Shown here piece by piece: positions 53,409 through 61,196 of a stretch of DNA of 64,000 nt. The position numbers and the translations under genes are program-made. The notes beneath the pieces were generated by a model, which was not told the DNA's origin, made no database searches, and saw nothing but the letters and a program-made list of their open reading frames with translations. Source of the stretch: Veillonella caviae (GTDB lineage Bacteria > Bacillota > Negativicutes > Veillonellales > Veillonellaceae). The DNA lies in assembly GCF_003992125.1 (NCBI RefSeq), contig NZ_RQUY01000004.1, forward strand, positions 1 to 64,000, given 5' to 3'. The stretch's first letter is position 1, and every line of letters begins with the position of its first letter.

Positions 53409-54527
53409 TTAAAACAACCCTGTCCGTTTCCCATAATGCTTAGAGTCGCCGTTTTGTTTCCAGCCAACGGTATCACCGATGGACATAACGCGACGTGTTA
53501 AGCAGTCTTTACATTTATCAGCATTGTCGTCTACGCATGGTTTGTTATCGTAGAGAAGGTATTTCCCGCGATGTTCTGGAATAGTAATGATAGGCATCAA
53601 GATATTAGCTCCTGCTTGAAGCCCTTTTTCTCGTCCTAATTTATCTAACGCTTGAAGTGCTGTTGTAGCAGCGATATTTACGTCTTTTAAGAATAGACGG
53701 GTTAAAGCGATCATTTTTAAACCTAATTGAATGCGTTTCAATTTGCCTTCTTCGGTGTCGATTCCCATCGCCAAAGCTTCTTGTCCTAATGGTGTATCGT
53801 GATGTACCACATAAGGACCCATGCCAATCATATCAATATCCATATCGCGGTAGAAGAGAATGTCGTTTACTAAATCTTCTTCTGTTTGACCTGGCAAACC
53901 AATCATAACGCCTGTGCCCACTTGAAATCCTACGCGGCGCAAACGGCGTAAACATTCTACGCGAGTATCAAAGGAGTGAAGTTCATCGTGAGGATGAATT
54001 TTTTTATATAATTCAGGGTTTGTCGTTTCAATACGCAATAAATAGCGACTAGCACCAGCCTCACGCATACGGCGATACGCCTCTTCTGATTGTTCTCCGA
54101 CGCACATAGTAATGCCTAACGAACCATCGCCGATGGCCTTAATATCGCGAATGAGGTCTACTACATAATCGACGAACACATCATCACAGCGTTCGCCAGA
54201 CTGCAAAGTAATAGAACCATATTCATGGTCATATGCCCATTGCGCCATTTTAATGATGTCTTCCCGATTCATATCAAAACGCTCGGTCTTATCATTTTCA
54301 CGACGAATACCACAATAATTACAATTCTTGATGCAGCGATTAGAAAACTCAATGAGTCCTCTATAATACGCTATAGGCTGTACATAGTGAGATTTCACTT
54401 CATACGCCTTTTTATAAATTAACTGCAACTCTTCCTCGTCGGTTACAGACATTAAATACCGCAATTCGTCAACGGTGAGCCATTCATCGCCAACTAGGTC
54501 TTTCTTTAAAATATCTTGCACTTGCAA
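53409..54527 (-). CDS. hydE: [FeFe]-hydrogenase maturase HydE (radical SAM)
   Basis: 372-residue radical-SAM protein needed to build the H-cluster of [FeFe] hydrogenases. The SAM-cluster motif CIKNCNYCG gives Cys 65, 69 and 72. Further blocks are GSITLQSGER, YLLRIETTNPELYKKIHP, GTGVMIGLPGQTEEDL and the final DCLTRRVMSIGDTVGW. Start TTG 54527 with AAAGGAGGG eight bases upstream; no ATG fits. hydF/hydG are not in the window, so this could also be a HydE-like stand-alone protein. Confidence 0.85.
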   Translation of the reverse strand: MQVQDILKKDLVGDEWLTVDELRYLMSVTDEEELQLIYKKAYEVKSHYVQPIAYYRGLIEFSNRCIKNCNYCGIRRENDKTERFDMNREDIIKMAQWAYDHEYGSITLQSGERCDDVFVDYVVDLIRDIKAIGDGSLGITMCVGEQSEEAYRRMREAGASRYLLRIETTNPELYKKIHPHDELHSFDTRVECLRRLRRVGFQVGTGVMIGLPGQTEEDLVNDILFYRDMDIDMIGMGPYVVHHDTPLGQEALAMGIDTEEGKLKRIQLGLKMIALTRLFLKDVNIAATTALQALDKLGREKGLQAGANILMPIITIPEHRGKYLLYDNKPCVDDNADKCKDCLTRRVMSIGDTVGWKQNGDSKHYGKRTGLF

Positions 54528-54547
54528 ACAATTATCCCTCCTTTACC

Positions 54548-54668
54548 AATTTATACGTAATACAACTCTAGACTATTATTCCTGTACCAACTGGATTATT
54601 GGTGAGCCGTCCACGATTTTTATAAATTTATAAGTAATACAACACTAGACTATTCCTGCCTACACTTA
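54548..54668. repeat. Direct repeat pair upstream of hydE
   Basis: AATTTATACGTAATACAACTCTAGACTATT-like sequence at about 54548 (AATTTATACGTAATACAACT, CTAGACTATT) recurs at about 54626 as AATTTATAAGTAATACAACA, CTAGACTATT, followed in both by TCCTG. Offset about 78 nt. Confidence 0.7.
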
Positions 54669-54698
54669 TCCGGAATAGTAAAACAGAATGTAGGTATA

Positions 54699-55424
54699 CT
54701 AATTTTCAGCTGTTTTCTCATACCGAATCGTCATCGATTCTAATGGCACATCGATGCCCATTACATCTGTAACAAGATAGAATCCATTCAGCTCTCTAGG
54801 CAATGCTGAAACACTATCGATACGGTGTTCCAAGCAATACCGAGCCATCATGCCCCGGCTTATTTTCGAAGACGTGCTCATTTGTTTATATACATTGCCT
54901 CGTTGTTCCCAAAATTCAACGGTTACCACCACTGGATGGGCAATCATTTTAGCATATTCTTTAGACGCTAAATTTAACACCCAATTTTCATTATGAAAAT
55001 ACTCATGCATTGCCTCATGCCATACTTCATAGAGAGGAATGCCGATTTTATCTACCACATCAAGGCGATATTCGCAGATCTCCATATGGGGTTCTACAGC
55101 TCCATACAGAGCGGACATAACTACTAGGTGGCTTTCACCATAAGCCTTAGTCGCGTCATCTAAAGTAGACCAATCTAAATATTTAAACGCAATGCCATCA
55201 TAGCTTTCTCCAGCAGCACCAACAGGCAAGGAGTTGAATTGTTGATATAACTCGTACAAAACTTGCGCCTTATCATCTTTAATTTTCAAAATTTTAGCCA
55301 GTGCTGCCGCATTAAGGGTCTGCACATGAGCCACGATAGACTCAGTAATGTGATTAAAATGATGTGCCCCTGTAGGCGTACCACTCAGGGTTTTAGTTTT
55401 ACTAGGAGAGAGGACGATTTTCAT
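54699..55424 (-). CDS. yaaA: YaaA-family peroxide stress protein (DUF328)
   Basis: 241 residues; E. coli YaaA lowers free iron under peroxide stress. Family blocks: MKIVLSPSKTK at the N-terminus, FNSLPVGAAGESYDGIAFKYLD-type core (SYDGIAFKYL), SALYGAVEPHMEICEYRLD and the C-terminal SKISRGMMARYCLE. Overlaps the upstream unknown gene by 23 nt, so co-translation is likely. Conserved Lys/Arg and DGIA residues are present, and the fold is intact. Confidence 0.9.
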   Translation of the reverse strand: MKIVLSPSKTKTLSGTPTGAHHFNHITESIVAHVQTLNAAALAKILKIKDDKAQVLYELYQQFNSLPVGAAGESYDGIAFKYLDWSTLDDATKAYGESHLVVMSALYGAVEPHMEICEYRLDVVDKIGIPLYEVWHEAMHEYFHNENWVLNLASKEYAKMIAHPVVVTVEFWEQRGNVYKQMSTSSKISRGMMARYCLEHRIDSVSALPRELNGFYLVTDVMGIDVPLESMTIRYEKTAEN

Positions 55425-56013
55425 GGGCTAATTCCGCCTTAATAGATTCCTCTGTGAGGTGATCGATAAGCTCTGGGTTCCATACCATCAATGGTACGGC
55501 AATAACATGAGCAGCTTTCATTTCTTTGCAGAGGCGAATACATTCTGTTAAGTATTGAGACTCCTTGTCGTGAATATCGCAGATAATAACGACGTGACGA
55601 CCTTTAAGATTCACCCCTTCGTAGTCAATGCTTTCACCAGACACAGTAAGAACGCCCGTTTCCAAACGTCCATCGCTCATATCGCCGATGCGAGTCATAA
55701 AAATATGTTCAAGCAAGGTAGACACAGGTGTTACCACATGTCCAGTACCGACAAGGGCCTCTGGTTGGGCATGAATGAGGACGGTTTTCTTCCGTTTATC
55801 GGTGCGGAAATCGCGCAACGCCTTCTCCAAGGCAGAGAAGAACACGAACAGTTGCCATGGGTCAAAAGAACCAGTTTGGAACATGTCGATAACGGTACCA
55901 TCTTCTTCAATATTAAGACGAGCTAACAATTCTTCCGCAATATCAGACACTACTTCATTATAATCAGATTGTAATGGTGCATTTAAAACAGGTGTTTCTT
56001 TTTCAGTCGCCAT
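55402..56013 (-). CDS. Unknown protein coupled to yaaA
   Basis: 203 residues; not recognised with confidence. Part of the C-terminal half looks like a phosphoribosyltransferase/Rossmann-type strand-turn-helix (GRHVVIICDIHDKESQYLTE, then AAHVIAVPLMVW), but the usual DDxxxTG PRPP motif is degenerate (CDIHDKES), so catalysis is doubtful. The middle is rich in charged residues. No signal or membrane segment. ATG 56013 follows AGGGGG; a longer frame has no site. It overlaps yaaA by 23 nt. Confidence 0.65.
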   Translation of the reverse strand: MATEKETPVLNAPLQSDYNEVVSDIAEELLARLNIEEDGTVIDMFQTGSFDPWQLFVFFSALEKALRDFRTDKRKKTVLIHAQPEALVGTGHVVTPVSTLLEHIFMTRIGDMSDGRLETGVLTVSGESIDYEGVNLKGRHVVIICDIHDKESQYLTECIRLCKEMKAAHVIAVPLMVWNPELIDHLTEESIKAELAHENRPLS

Positions 56014-56082
56014 GGGGCCCCCTATATCATCAATCTTATAGCATATATAATAATTTGTACCACAAATGTGGTGATACACAAG

Positions 56083-56123
56083 TAAGAGATAGGGATTGCT
56101 TTCACAACAAACCCTATCTCTTA
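56083..56123 (-). terminator. mntH downstream hairpin
   Basis: A perfect 12-bp stem TAAGAGATAGGG / CCCTATCTCTTA 14 nt after the mntH stop. The T-run is weak, so termination is likely but not certain. Confidence 0.55.
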
Positions 56124-56137
56124 TTGTACCATACTTT

Positions 56138-57397
56138 CTACCCTACATAGAGTAAATATATATTCATTATTGTCACAACAATACCGATAGACCACAATAA
56201 AACACCTGTAAATCTACGGTTCACATAATTTCCCATAACGCGACGACTACTGGTCATGTACAATTGCAAAAATATAGTAATAGGCAATTGTAAACTGAGA
56301 AACATTTGAGAAATAAGCAACGCTTGAAAGGAGTCTGTAATAAACAGAATCATCAACAGCGCTGGTACATAGGTGAGTGCCAATCCAAAACGACTGTGGA
56401 AATCCTTCATATCGTAGGACTCTCCAAACATGCCAGCGAAAATGCTAGCCCCTGCCATGCCTGCTGTAGCCGACGATGCAAGGCCAGCAAAAAGCAATGC
56501 TAATGCAAATATAGTACCTGCCGCAGGGCCGATGAGAGGTCGCAGCAATTCTTCAGCCTGTTCTAATTCCGTTACGCCTATACCATGAGAAAAAAAGACC
56601 GCTGCAGCCAAGAGAATCATGGCAGAATTAATCATCCATCCAATTCCCATGGACACCAATGTATCTAGGAACTCATAACGTAATTGTTTTTGCATCACCG
56701 CCTCATCTTGGATATTGAATTGGCGGCTCTGAATAATTTCAGAGTGCAAGAATAAATTATGTGGCATAATGACAGCACCTAAAATGCTAAGGATAACTAG
56801 CATGGATTCATTAGGTATACTAGGATTCACCCAGCCGATACCAGCTGCCACCCAATCTACATCGACCATATTCACCTCGACCAAGTATGCCAAAGCAATG
56901 AGGGATACGAAACCGGCAATGATGCGTTCCAGTTTACGATAGGAATTCGTCACCAGCATCACCGTGCACACTACCGCGGTAAGGACGCTACCGATGACAA
57001 GAGGCACATTAAAAAGCATTTTTAAAGCAATAGCGGCGCCAATAAATTCTGCTAGCGCCGTAGCTACTGCCGCAATACCGGTAGTACTGAGCACGATGCG
57101 AGATAACCAACGAGGTAAAAATTCATAGGCGCACTCCGCCAAGCACTGCCCACGAACGATGCCTAAATGGGCCACATTATGTTGCAATAAAATGAGCATA
57201 ATCGTAGATAAAGTAACAACCCATAGTAACTCATAACCAAAACTAGCACCAGCCGCTAAATTGGCAGCCCAGTTGCCAGGATCGATAAAGCCGACCGTAA
57301 CGATAATGCCCGGCCCAATGTATTTAAACACCTCACTGACCTGCTCTTTACCATTTTGATGGACTGTAAACAGTTTATTCTTTATTATATTAAACAT
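56138..57397 (-). CDS. mntH: Nramp-family divalent metal transporter
   Basis: 419 residues, 11 membrane helices. Helix 1 has FIDPGNWAAN (metal-binding DPGN) and helix 6 has the MPHNLFLHSE metal site (Met-Pro-His). The Met of helix 6 favours transition metals (Mn, Fe) over Mg. Proton-coupled import is the family role. GGGAG precedes ATG 57397. It follows the SLH-like gene by 29 nt, so the two may be co-transcribed. No Mn riboswitch or obvious MntR box was seen. Confidence 0.92.
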   Translation of the reverse strand: MFNIIKNKLFTVHQNGKEQVSEVFKYIGPGIIVTVGFIDPGNWAANLAAGASFGYELLWVVTLSTIMLILLQHNVAHLGIVRGQCLAECAYEFLPRWLSRIVLSTTGIAAVATALAEFIGAAIALKMLFNVPLVIGSVLTAVVCTVMLVTNSYRKLERIIAGFVSLIALAYLVEVNMVDVDWVAAGIGWVNPSIPNESMLVILSILGAVIMPHNLFLHSEIIQSRQFNIQDEAVMQKQLRYEFLDTLVSMGIGWMINSAMILLAAAVFFSHGIGVTELEQAEELLRPLIGPAAGTIFALALLFAGLASSATAGMAGASIFAGMFGESYDMKDFHSRFGLALTYVPALLMILFITDSFQALLISQMFLSLQLPITIFLQLYMTSSRRVMGNYVNRRFTGVLLWSIGIVVTIMNIYLLYVG

Positions 57398-57426
57398 TGT
57401 TTCTCCCTACGACGCCAGAAGATATT

Positions 57427-58143
57427 TTATAGGGTGAAAGCCAACTCTGTACGTACCCGACTATCTACGGTGGATTTTTTACTATCTGCTTTGCCGTAAC
57501 GAATACGCACATCACCACCTACCTTCACACGAGAATCATCGATTTTGAATTTCTTCATTTTCTCTTTAATTTGTTCCTCTGTAAGAGCCTTTTCACTATT
57601 ATTATTGACTCCATCGGCAGCCGCATCTAAAGCCTCTTGTTGAGCCTCAGAAAGTTTTGCTTTCCCCTTTTGTTTCGATGCCATTTTCTCTTCCTGTTGA
57701 CGTCGTTTTTCTAATTTTTCTTTCTTCTCTTTCTCTACGCGATAATTCATTACATCACGCATATTTTCTTGATAAATGCGGAGCGCAAACGTTCGATCAT
57801 TGTCATTCATTTGCTCTCGTTTATCTATGACTTTATCAATGAGCGGCATTAACTCATCCTTTGTGTAGGATGTAGTCCCATCAAAAACAAAACCCGTAGG
57901 CGCTTCAATAGCTTCATGTTTAATCAAAGTTTGTAATGCCGTATATGTCCAATCACTAGGTGTAATGAGGTTTGGATTACGAATTGTACCTGTACTACCC
58001 ATATTCACCTCAGATACTACACCGGCTTCCACAGGAATAGCACTAGGAATCTCTGCGGCATGTGCCGATAACAATCCAATGGCACCTGCTAATAAGGCCC
58101 CTCCAATGAATGAAGCCATTAATCTATGTTGTAAACGATTCAT
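57427..58143 (-). CDS. Secreted SLH-like protein with truncated outer-membrane porin end
   Basis: 238 residues. Signal peptide (MNRLQHRLM plus hydrophobic core, cleavage likely after SAHA), then a diverged SLH-type domain (about 55-115; DWTYTALQTLIKHEAIEAP, YTKDELMPLIDKVI), a charged coiled-coil region rich in Lys/Glu/Gln (about 115-205) and a short end (KVGGDVRIRYG, TVDSRVRTELAFTL) resembling the first strands of an OmpM/SLH porin. The barrel stops there. It could be an outer-membrane tether in its own right, or a truncated OmpM gene. ATG 58143 follows GGAGG. Confidence 0.7.
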   Translation of the reverse strand: MNRLQHRLMASFIGGALLAGAIGLLSAHAAEIPSAIPVEAGVVSEVNMGSTGTIRNPNLITPSDWTYTALQTLIKHEAIEAPTGFVFDGTTSYTKDELMPLIDKVIDKREQMNDNDRTFALRIYQENMRDVMNYRVEKEKKEKLEKRRQQEEKMASKQKGKAKLSEAQQEALDAAADGVNNNSEKALTEEQIKEKMKKFKIDDSRVKVGGDVRIRYGKADSKKSTVDSRVRTELAFTL

Positions 58144-58194
58144 CATAACCTCCACGAGTTAATCCCATATGGAATATATACGGGTAATAAAAAA

Positions 58195-58219
58195 ACCACA
58201 CATCCATCGGATATGCGGT
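58195..58219 (-). terminator. tRNA-Ser terminator
   Basis: An 11-bp stem ACCGCATATCC / GGATGTGTGGT (some G-U pairs, 3-nt loop) followed by seven T residues on the minus strand, just after the tRNA 3' end. Confidence 0.7.
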
Positions 58220-58227
58220 CTTCAGCA

Positions 58228-58318
58228 TGGCGGAGGATTAGGGATTCGAACCCTAGCGACGGTAACCCGCCCTAACGATTTAGCAAACCGTCCTCTTCAG
58301 CCTCTTGAGTAATCCTCC
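58228..58318 (-). tRNA. tRNA-Ser (anticodon GCT)
   Basis: 91-nt gene with a long variable arm, as in type II tRNAs. Acceptor stem GGAGGAT pairs with ATCCTCC, T-arm is GGGTTCGAATCCC, and the CCA end is encoded. The anticodon loop TTTGCTAAA gives GCT (58282-58284), reading AGC/AGU serine codons. A terminator follows. Confidence 0.95.
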
Positions 58319-58367
58319 ATGCTTACTGGGTAATCATATCATACCCAATAAGTCATTGTCAATCACA

Positions 58368-58802
58368 TTATTTCAACATGGATTCAATAAACCAAATTTG
58401 TTTTACATAATACTCTACATGGTCTTCCATCATGTTAGAAAGAGCGAAATGATCTTCTTCACTAGCAGCGGAACGAATAGCAAGGGCTTGGTCTTTCATA
58501 TATTTAAAATCATTCAACAAGATTTCAATAACTTGTGCTTGAGGAATATCTACTTGACCTAGTTCTTCTATTTTAGACAATGCAGCATATTCTTTTGAAT
58601 TTACCAATGGAAATTGGCCTGCCATTTTCACAGCTTCTGCAACTGCATCAAAGTAATCAAATGCCACATCATAGACGGACTCAAGGTATTCATGAATAGA
58701 TTTAAACTGTGGGCCTACTACATTAAAATGTAAATTGTGAAGTTTTACATTCCACACGGAAAGGTCTGCTAAATATTGATTAACTTGTGCTACATTTTTC
58801 AT
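58368..58802 (-). CDS. dps: Dps/ferritin-like DNA-protection protein
   Basis: 144 residues, four-helix ferritin fold of the Dps type, which oxidises and stores iron using peroxide and shields DNA. The ferroxidase site residues sit in VWNVKLHNLHFNVVG (His), FKSIHEYLESVYD (His, Glu) and DYFDAVAEAV (Asp, Glu). There is no basic N-terminal tail, so DNA binding may be weak. GGAGG precedes ATG 58802, and the promoter carries a PerR-like box. Confidence 0.92.
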   Translation of the reverse strand: MKNVAQVNQYLADLSVWNVKLHNLHFNVVGPQFKSIHEYLESVYDVAFDYFDAVAEAVKMAGQFPLVNSKEYAALSKIEELGQVDIPQAQVIEILLNDFKYMKDQALAIRSAASEEDHFALSNMMEDHVEYYVKQIWFIESMLK

Positions 58803-58892
58803 AATAATTTTCCTCCATCGTTAATTTTCAACTAGATTTATAAGGTCATATGTACCTTAAATAACTTATAAACTCTTAATTATCATCTTAAT

Positions 58893-58947
58893 TTATAATC
58901 ATTATTGATTATATCGATAGTATATCAATAATAATTATCTGTGTCAA
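58893..58947 (-). promoter_or_regulatory. dps promoter with PerR-like box
   Basis: TTGACA (58942-58947) and TATACT (58919-58924) on the minus strand with a 17-nt spacer. A TTATAATCATTATTG stretch (58893-58907) matches the PerR pattern TTATAATNATTATAA at 13 of 15 positions and lies just past the start point, where a repressor would block. Peroxide induction is inferred. Confidence 0.68.
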
Positions 58948-59101
58948 TAACTATATTTATATTTTTCGATTAGTTTAATATGCCTAATACATACTATAGT
59001 GCTATCATCATGTCCCCTCTATAAAGCTATTTGAAATCATAGAATCACTGTACAATACCGTTTCACAATCATAGAGTTTACGTAATGAACAGTAATAATA
59101 C

Positions 59102-59142
59102 AAAAACAGCACACCTATATCGATTAATAGGCATGCTGTTTA
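59102..59142 (-). terminator. cysE terminator
   Basis: AAACAGCA and TGCTGTTT plus an inner CCTAT/ATAGG pair around an ATCGATTA loop; A- and T-rich flanks. Overlaps the end of the cysE region. Confidence 0.65.
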
Positions 59143-59144
59143 TC

Positions 59145-59753
59145 TTATATATAATACTCAATATAATCTTCTGGTAATTTCTTTTCCGCTTTAGTAGGCG
59201 CTTTAGAATTACGGCGAGGTTTACGAACGTACATGTTTTCTGGATCGGTTTCAAAAATGACCATATCCTCTGGAATATCGTGTTTAATTACGAGATTACA
59301 ACCAATTTTTGTACGTGCACCGATAGTAATATCGCCAAGGATTTTTGTGCCCGTACCGATGAGAACTTCATTTTCAATAGTAGGATGGCGTTTCACCTTT
59401 TGCGATGACATACCGCCTAATGTAACTTGGTGAAACAAAGTTACATTATCTCCTACAATAGCAGTTTCGCCGATAACAACCCCCATGCCATGATCGATGA
59501 ATAAACCTTTACCGATAGTAGCACCGGGATGAATTTCAATCCCCGTTACATGACGAGAATGCAAGGCTACACGGCGCGCCAACGTAGGCCACCCCGCTTT
59601 GTACAAGCGATGCGCAAAAAAATGCCAAAACAAGGCCGTCATATGTGGATACGTCCAAATGACCATCCATACACTAGTAGCGGCTGGGTCAGAATCCATG
59701 ACGCGTTGAATATTATATTGAATTTTAGCCCATAACTCGCGTAAACTTCGCAT
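59145..59753 (-). CDS. cysE: Serine O-acetyltransferase
   Basis: 202 residues; makes O-acetylserine for cysteine synthesis. The C-terminal left-handed beta helix shows hexapeptide repeats (EIHPGATIGKGLFIDHG, ETAIVGDNVTLFHQVTLGG, IGTGTKILGDITIGARTKIG), with the active-site His in HSRHVTGIEIHPG and DHGMGVVIG. The N-terminal domain is short, typical of Gram-positive CysE. The ATG at 59753 follows TAGGAG; the in-frame extension to 59816 lacks a site. It lies 113 nt after cysK on the same strand. Confidence 0.94.
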   Translation of the reverse strand: MRSLRELWAKIQYNIQRVMDSDPAATSVWMVIWTYPHMTALFWHFFAHRLYKAGWPTLARRVALHSRHVTGIEIHPGATIGKGLFIDHGMGVVIGETAIVGDNVTLFHQVTLGGMSSQKVKRHPTIENEVLIGTGTKILGDITIGARTKIGCNLVIKHDIPEDMVIFETDPENMYVRKPRRNSKAPTKAEKKLPEDYIEYYI

Positions 59754-59865
59754 ACATGACTCTCCTACTATAGTTCTATCATAAACGAACGCATCTGAAA
59801 CTGTATATTCCATCACAGTTTTTATTATCCGCTTCTGTATTACAATCTCGCTGTACCGATAGTAT

Positions 59866-60780
59866 CTATTTTACATACTCTGTATTCTTAAAATCCATAA
59901 GAGATAGATATTTCTCCACCCCATCTGGTGCGATAACAACAATGGTTTTGTTCGGTTCTTCAGTACTGATGCGTTTTGCCGTACTAATGGCAGCCCCTGC
60001 ACTAAGTCCGATGGAAATCCCACTTTGTCGCATAAACCTTTGCACTTCTGTAAAAGCAGCTTCATCGCTAACTGTATAGGCTGCATCCATCAAAGATTGA
60101 TCAAAATTATGAGGAATAAATCCAGCCCCAATACCTTGAATGGTGTGAGGTCCACCCTTACCTTCGGTAATCACCGGAGAACCAGCCGGTTCTACTGCAA
60201 TAGCGCGTATCTTCGAATTATGTTCACGCAATTTACGCACTACGCCTGTGAAAGTCCCGCCTGTACCGATACCAGCGACGAAAATATCTACCTCAGGTAC
60301 TTGTTCTATGATTTCCTCGCCTGTAGTGCGATAGTGAATATCTGGATTCGCAGGATTTACAAATTGACCTAAGGTGAAAGCATTCGGATAGGTATCTAAA
60401 ATTTCATTAGCTCTTGCAAGAGCCCCTTTCATGCCTGTTTCTTTAGGCGTTAAAATGAGCTGAGCCCCATAAGCCTTAATGAGTTCCCGCCGCTCCTTAC
60501 TCATGCTTTCAGGCATGATAATCACAGTTTTAATGTTAAGCATAGCCCCTACCATGGCAAGAGCAATGCCAGTATTGCCACTAGTGGCTTCGACAATAAT
60601 GCTGTCATCATGGATGCGACCTTGTTCCTTAGCAGCTGTCAACATTCCCAATACAGCTCGGTCTTTCACAGAACCACCAACATTATACTTTTCCAATTTT
60701 ACATAAATTTTTGTATTCGGAATTTGATACACCGGTGTTTTGCCAATCAATTCAATAGCATTATTCGTGGTAAGACTCAT
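59866..60780 (-). CDS. cysK: Cysteine synthase (O-acetylserine sulfhydrylase)
   Basis: 304-residue PLP enzyme joining O-acetylserine and sulfide. Schiff-base Lys in GGSVKDRAVL, substrate loop EATSGNTGIALAM, PLP phosphate loop GTGGTFTGVVR and C-terminal GLSAGAAIS. Together with cysE it forms the cysteine pathway here and possibly the CysE-CysK complex. ATG 60780 follows GAAGG; the longer frame has no site. A complex leader with terminator lies upstream. Confidence 0.95.
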   Translation of the reverse strand: MSLTTNNAIELIGKTPVYQIPNTKIYVKLEKYNVGGSVKDRAVLGMLTAAKEQGRIHDDSIIVEATSGNTGIALAMVGAMLNIKTVIIMPESMSKERRELIKAYGAQLILTPKETGMKGALARANEILDTYPNAFTLGQFVNPANPDIHYRTTGEEIIEQVPEVDIFVAGIGTGGTFTGVVRKLREHNSKIRAIAVEPAGSPVITEGKGGPHTIQGIGAGFIPHNFDQSLMDAAYTVSDEAAFTEVQRFMRQSGISIGLSAGAAISTAKRISTEEPNKTIVVIAPDGVEKYLSLMDFKNTEYVK

Positions 60781-60906
60781 GGTAAACCTTCTCTCACACA
60801 TAGTAAAGAAATATAGTACGAATTTGATTATAATTGAAACAATCTAAACAATTATAATCACCCAATAGAGCCTACAGTAACATGTAAATACCTTATTAAA
60901 AAGAAA

Positions 60907-60932
60907 ACGCCCTTGGATACTCCCAAGGGCGT
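60907..60932 (-). terminator. Leader terminator before cysK
   Basis: Stem ACGCCCTTGG / CCAAGGGCGT (10 bp, 6-nt loop), then TTTTCTTTTT on the minus strand. It sits about 125 nt before the cysK start, in the leader, so it looks like an attenuator. Confidence 0.7.
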
Positions 60933-60934
60933 AA

Positions 60935-60980
60935 GTCACGGTTTCAACTATCGTTACCTGACTATACACGGGGTATAATC
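60935..60980 (-). promoter_or_regulatory. Structured leader of cysK, class unknown
   Basis: Between start point and terminator the minus strand holds a TATAC/GTATA hairpin and a second bulged hairpin: AGTCA-GGT-AAC, GATA loop, GTT-GAA-ACC-G-TGACT. The latter directly precedes the terminator stem and might compete with it. I do not recognise a known riboswitch; it is not a T-box (no GGTACCA) and does not match cobalamin or SAM aptamers I know. Confidence 0.4.
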
Positions 60981-60999
60981 ATTTGTACACTCTATATAC

Positions 61000-61036
61000 A
61001 TATTCCTACTTTAACACCTAGGAATATATATGTCAA
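61000..61036 (-). promoter_or_regulatory. cysK promoter with inverted-repeat operator candidate
   Basis: TTGACA (61031-61036) and TAAAGT (61008-61013) on the minus strand, 17-nt spacer. A perfect 9-bp inverted repeat ATATTCCTA / TAGGAATAT (61000-61008 with 61019-61027) brackets the -10 and lies partly outside the transcript, so it should act as DNA, for example for a CymR/CysR-type regulator. Confidence 0.58.
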
Positions 61037-61196
61037 CAAAAATAGAAGCCTTTAAAACCCGCAGTTTATAGGAATTATAAGGGTTTATAAGCGATATATA
61101 GTCCAACATACTAGGTTCTACCATAACAATTCCAAGTCGGTTTAAATAGCTCGTTCTCTTCTCAGTCGCTAACATATAGGAATACAAACTCTACCT

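Larger units (their letters stand above)
58803..59144. other. dps control region and cysE 3' flank
   Basis: About 340 nt: the dps leader, its promoter with PerR-like box (58893-58947), AT-rich DNA and the cysE terminator (59102-59142). No reading frame of note. Confidence 0.6.
60781..61196. other. cysK control region
   Basis: About 415 nt upstream of cysK: a promoter with an overlapping inverted repeat (61000-61036), a leader with two small hairpins (about 60935-60980) and a terminator (60907-60932), then about 125 nt to the ATG. No reading frame of note. The stretch 61040-61196 toward the next gene shows nothing I can support. Confidence 0.6.

Noticed and set aside
60907-60990. T-box or SAM riboswitch before cysK
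   Set aside because: No GGTACCA T-box core and no SAM aptamer blocks were found; left as an unknown structured leader.
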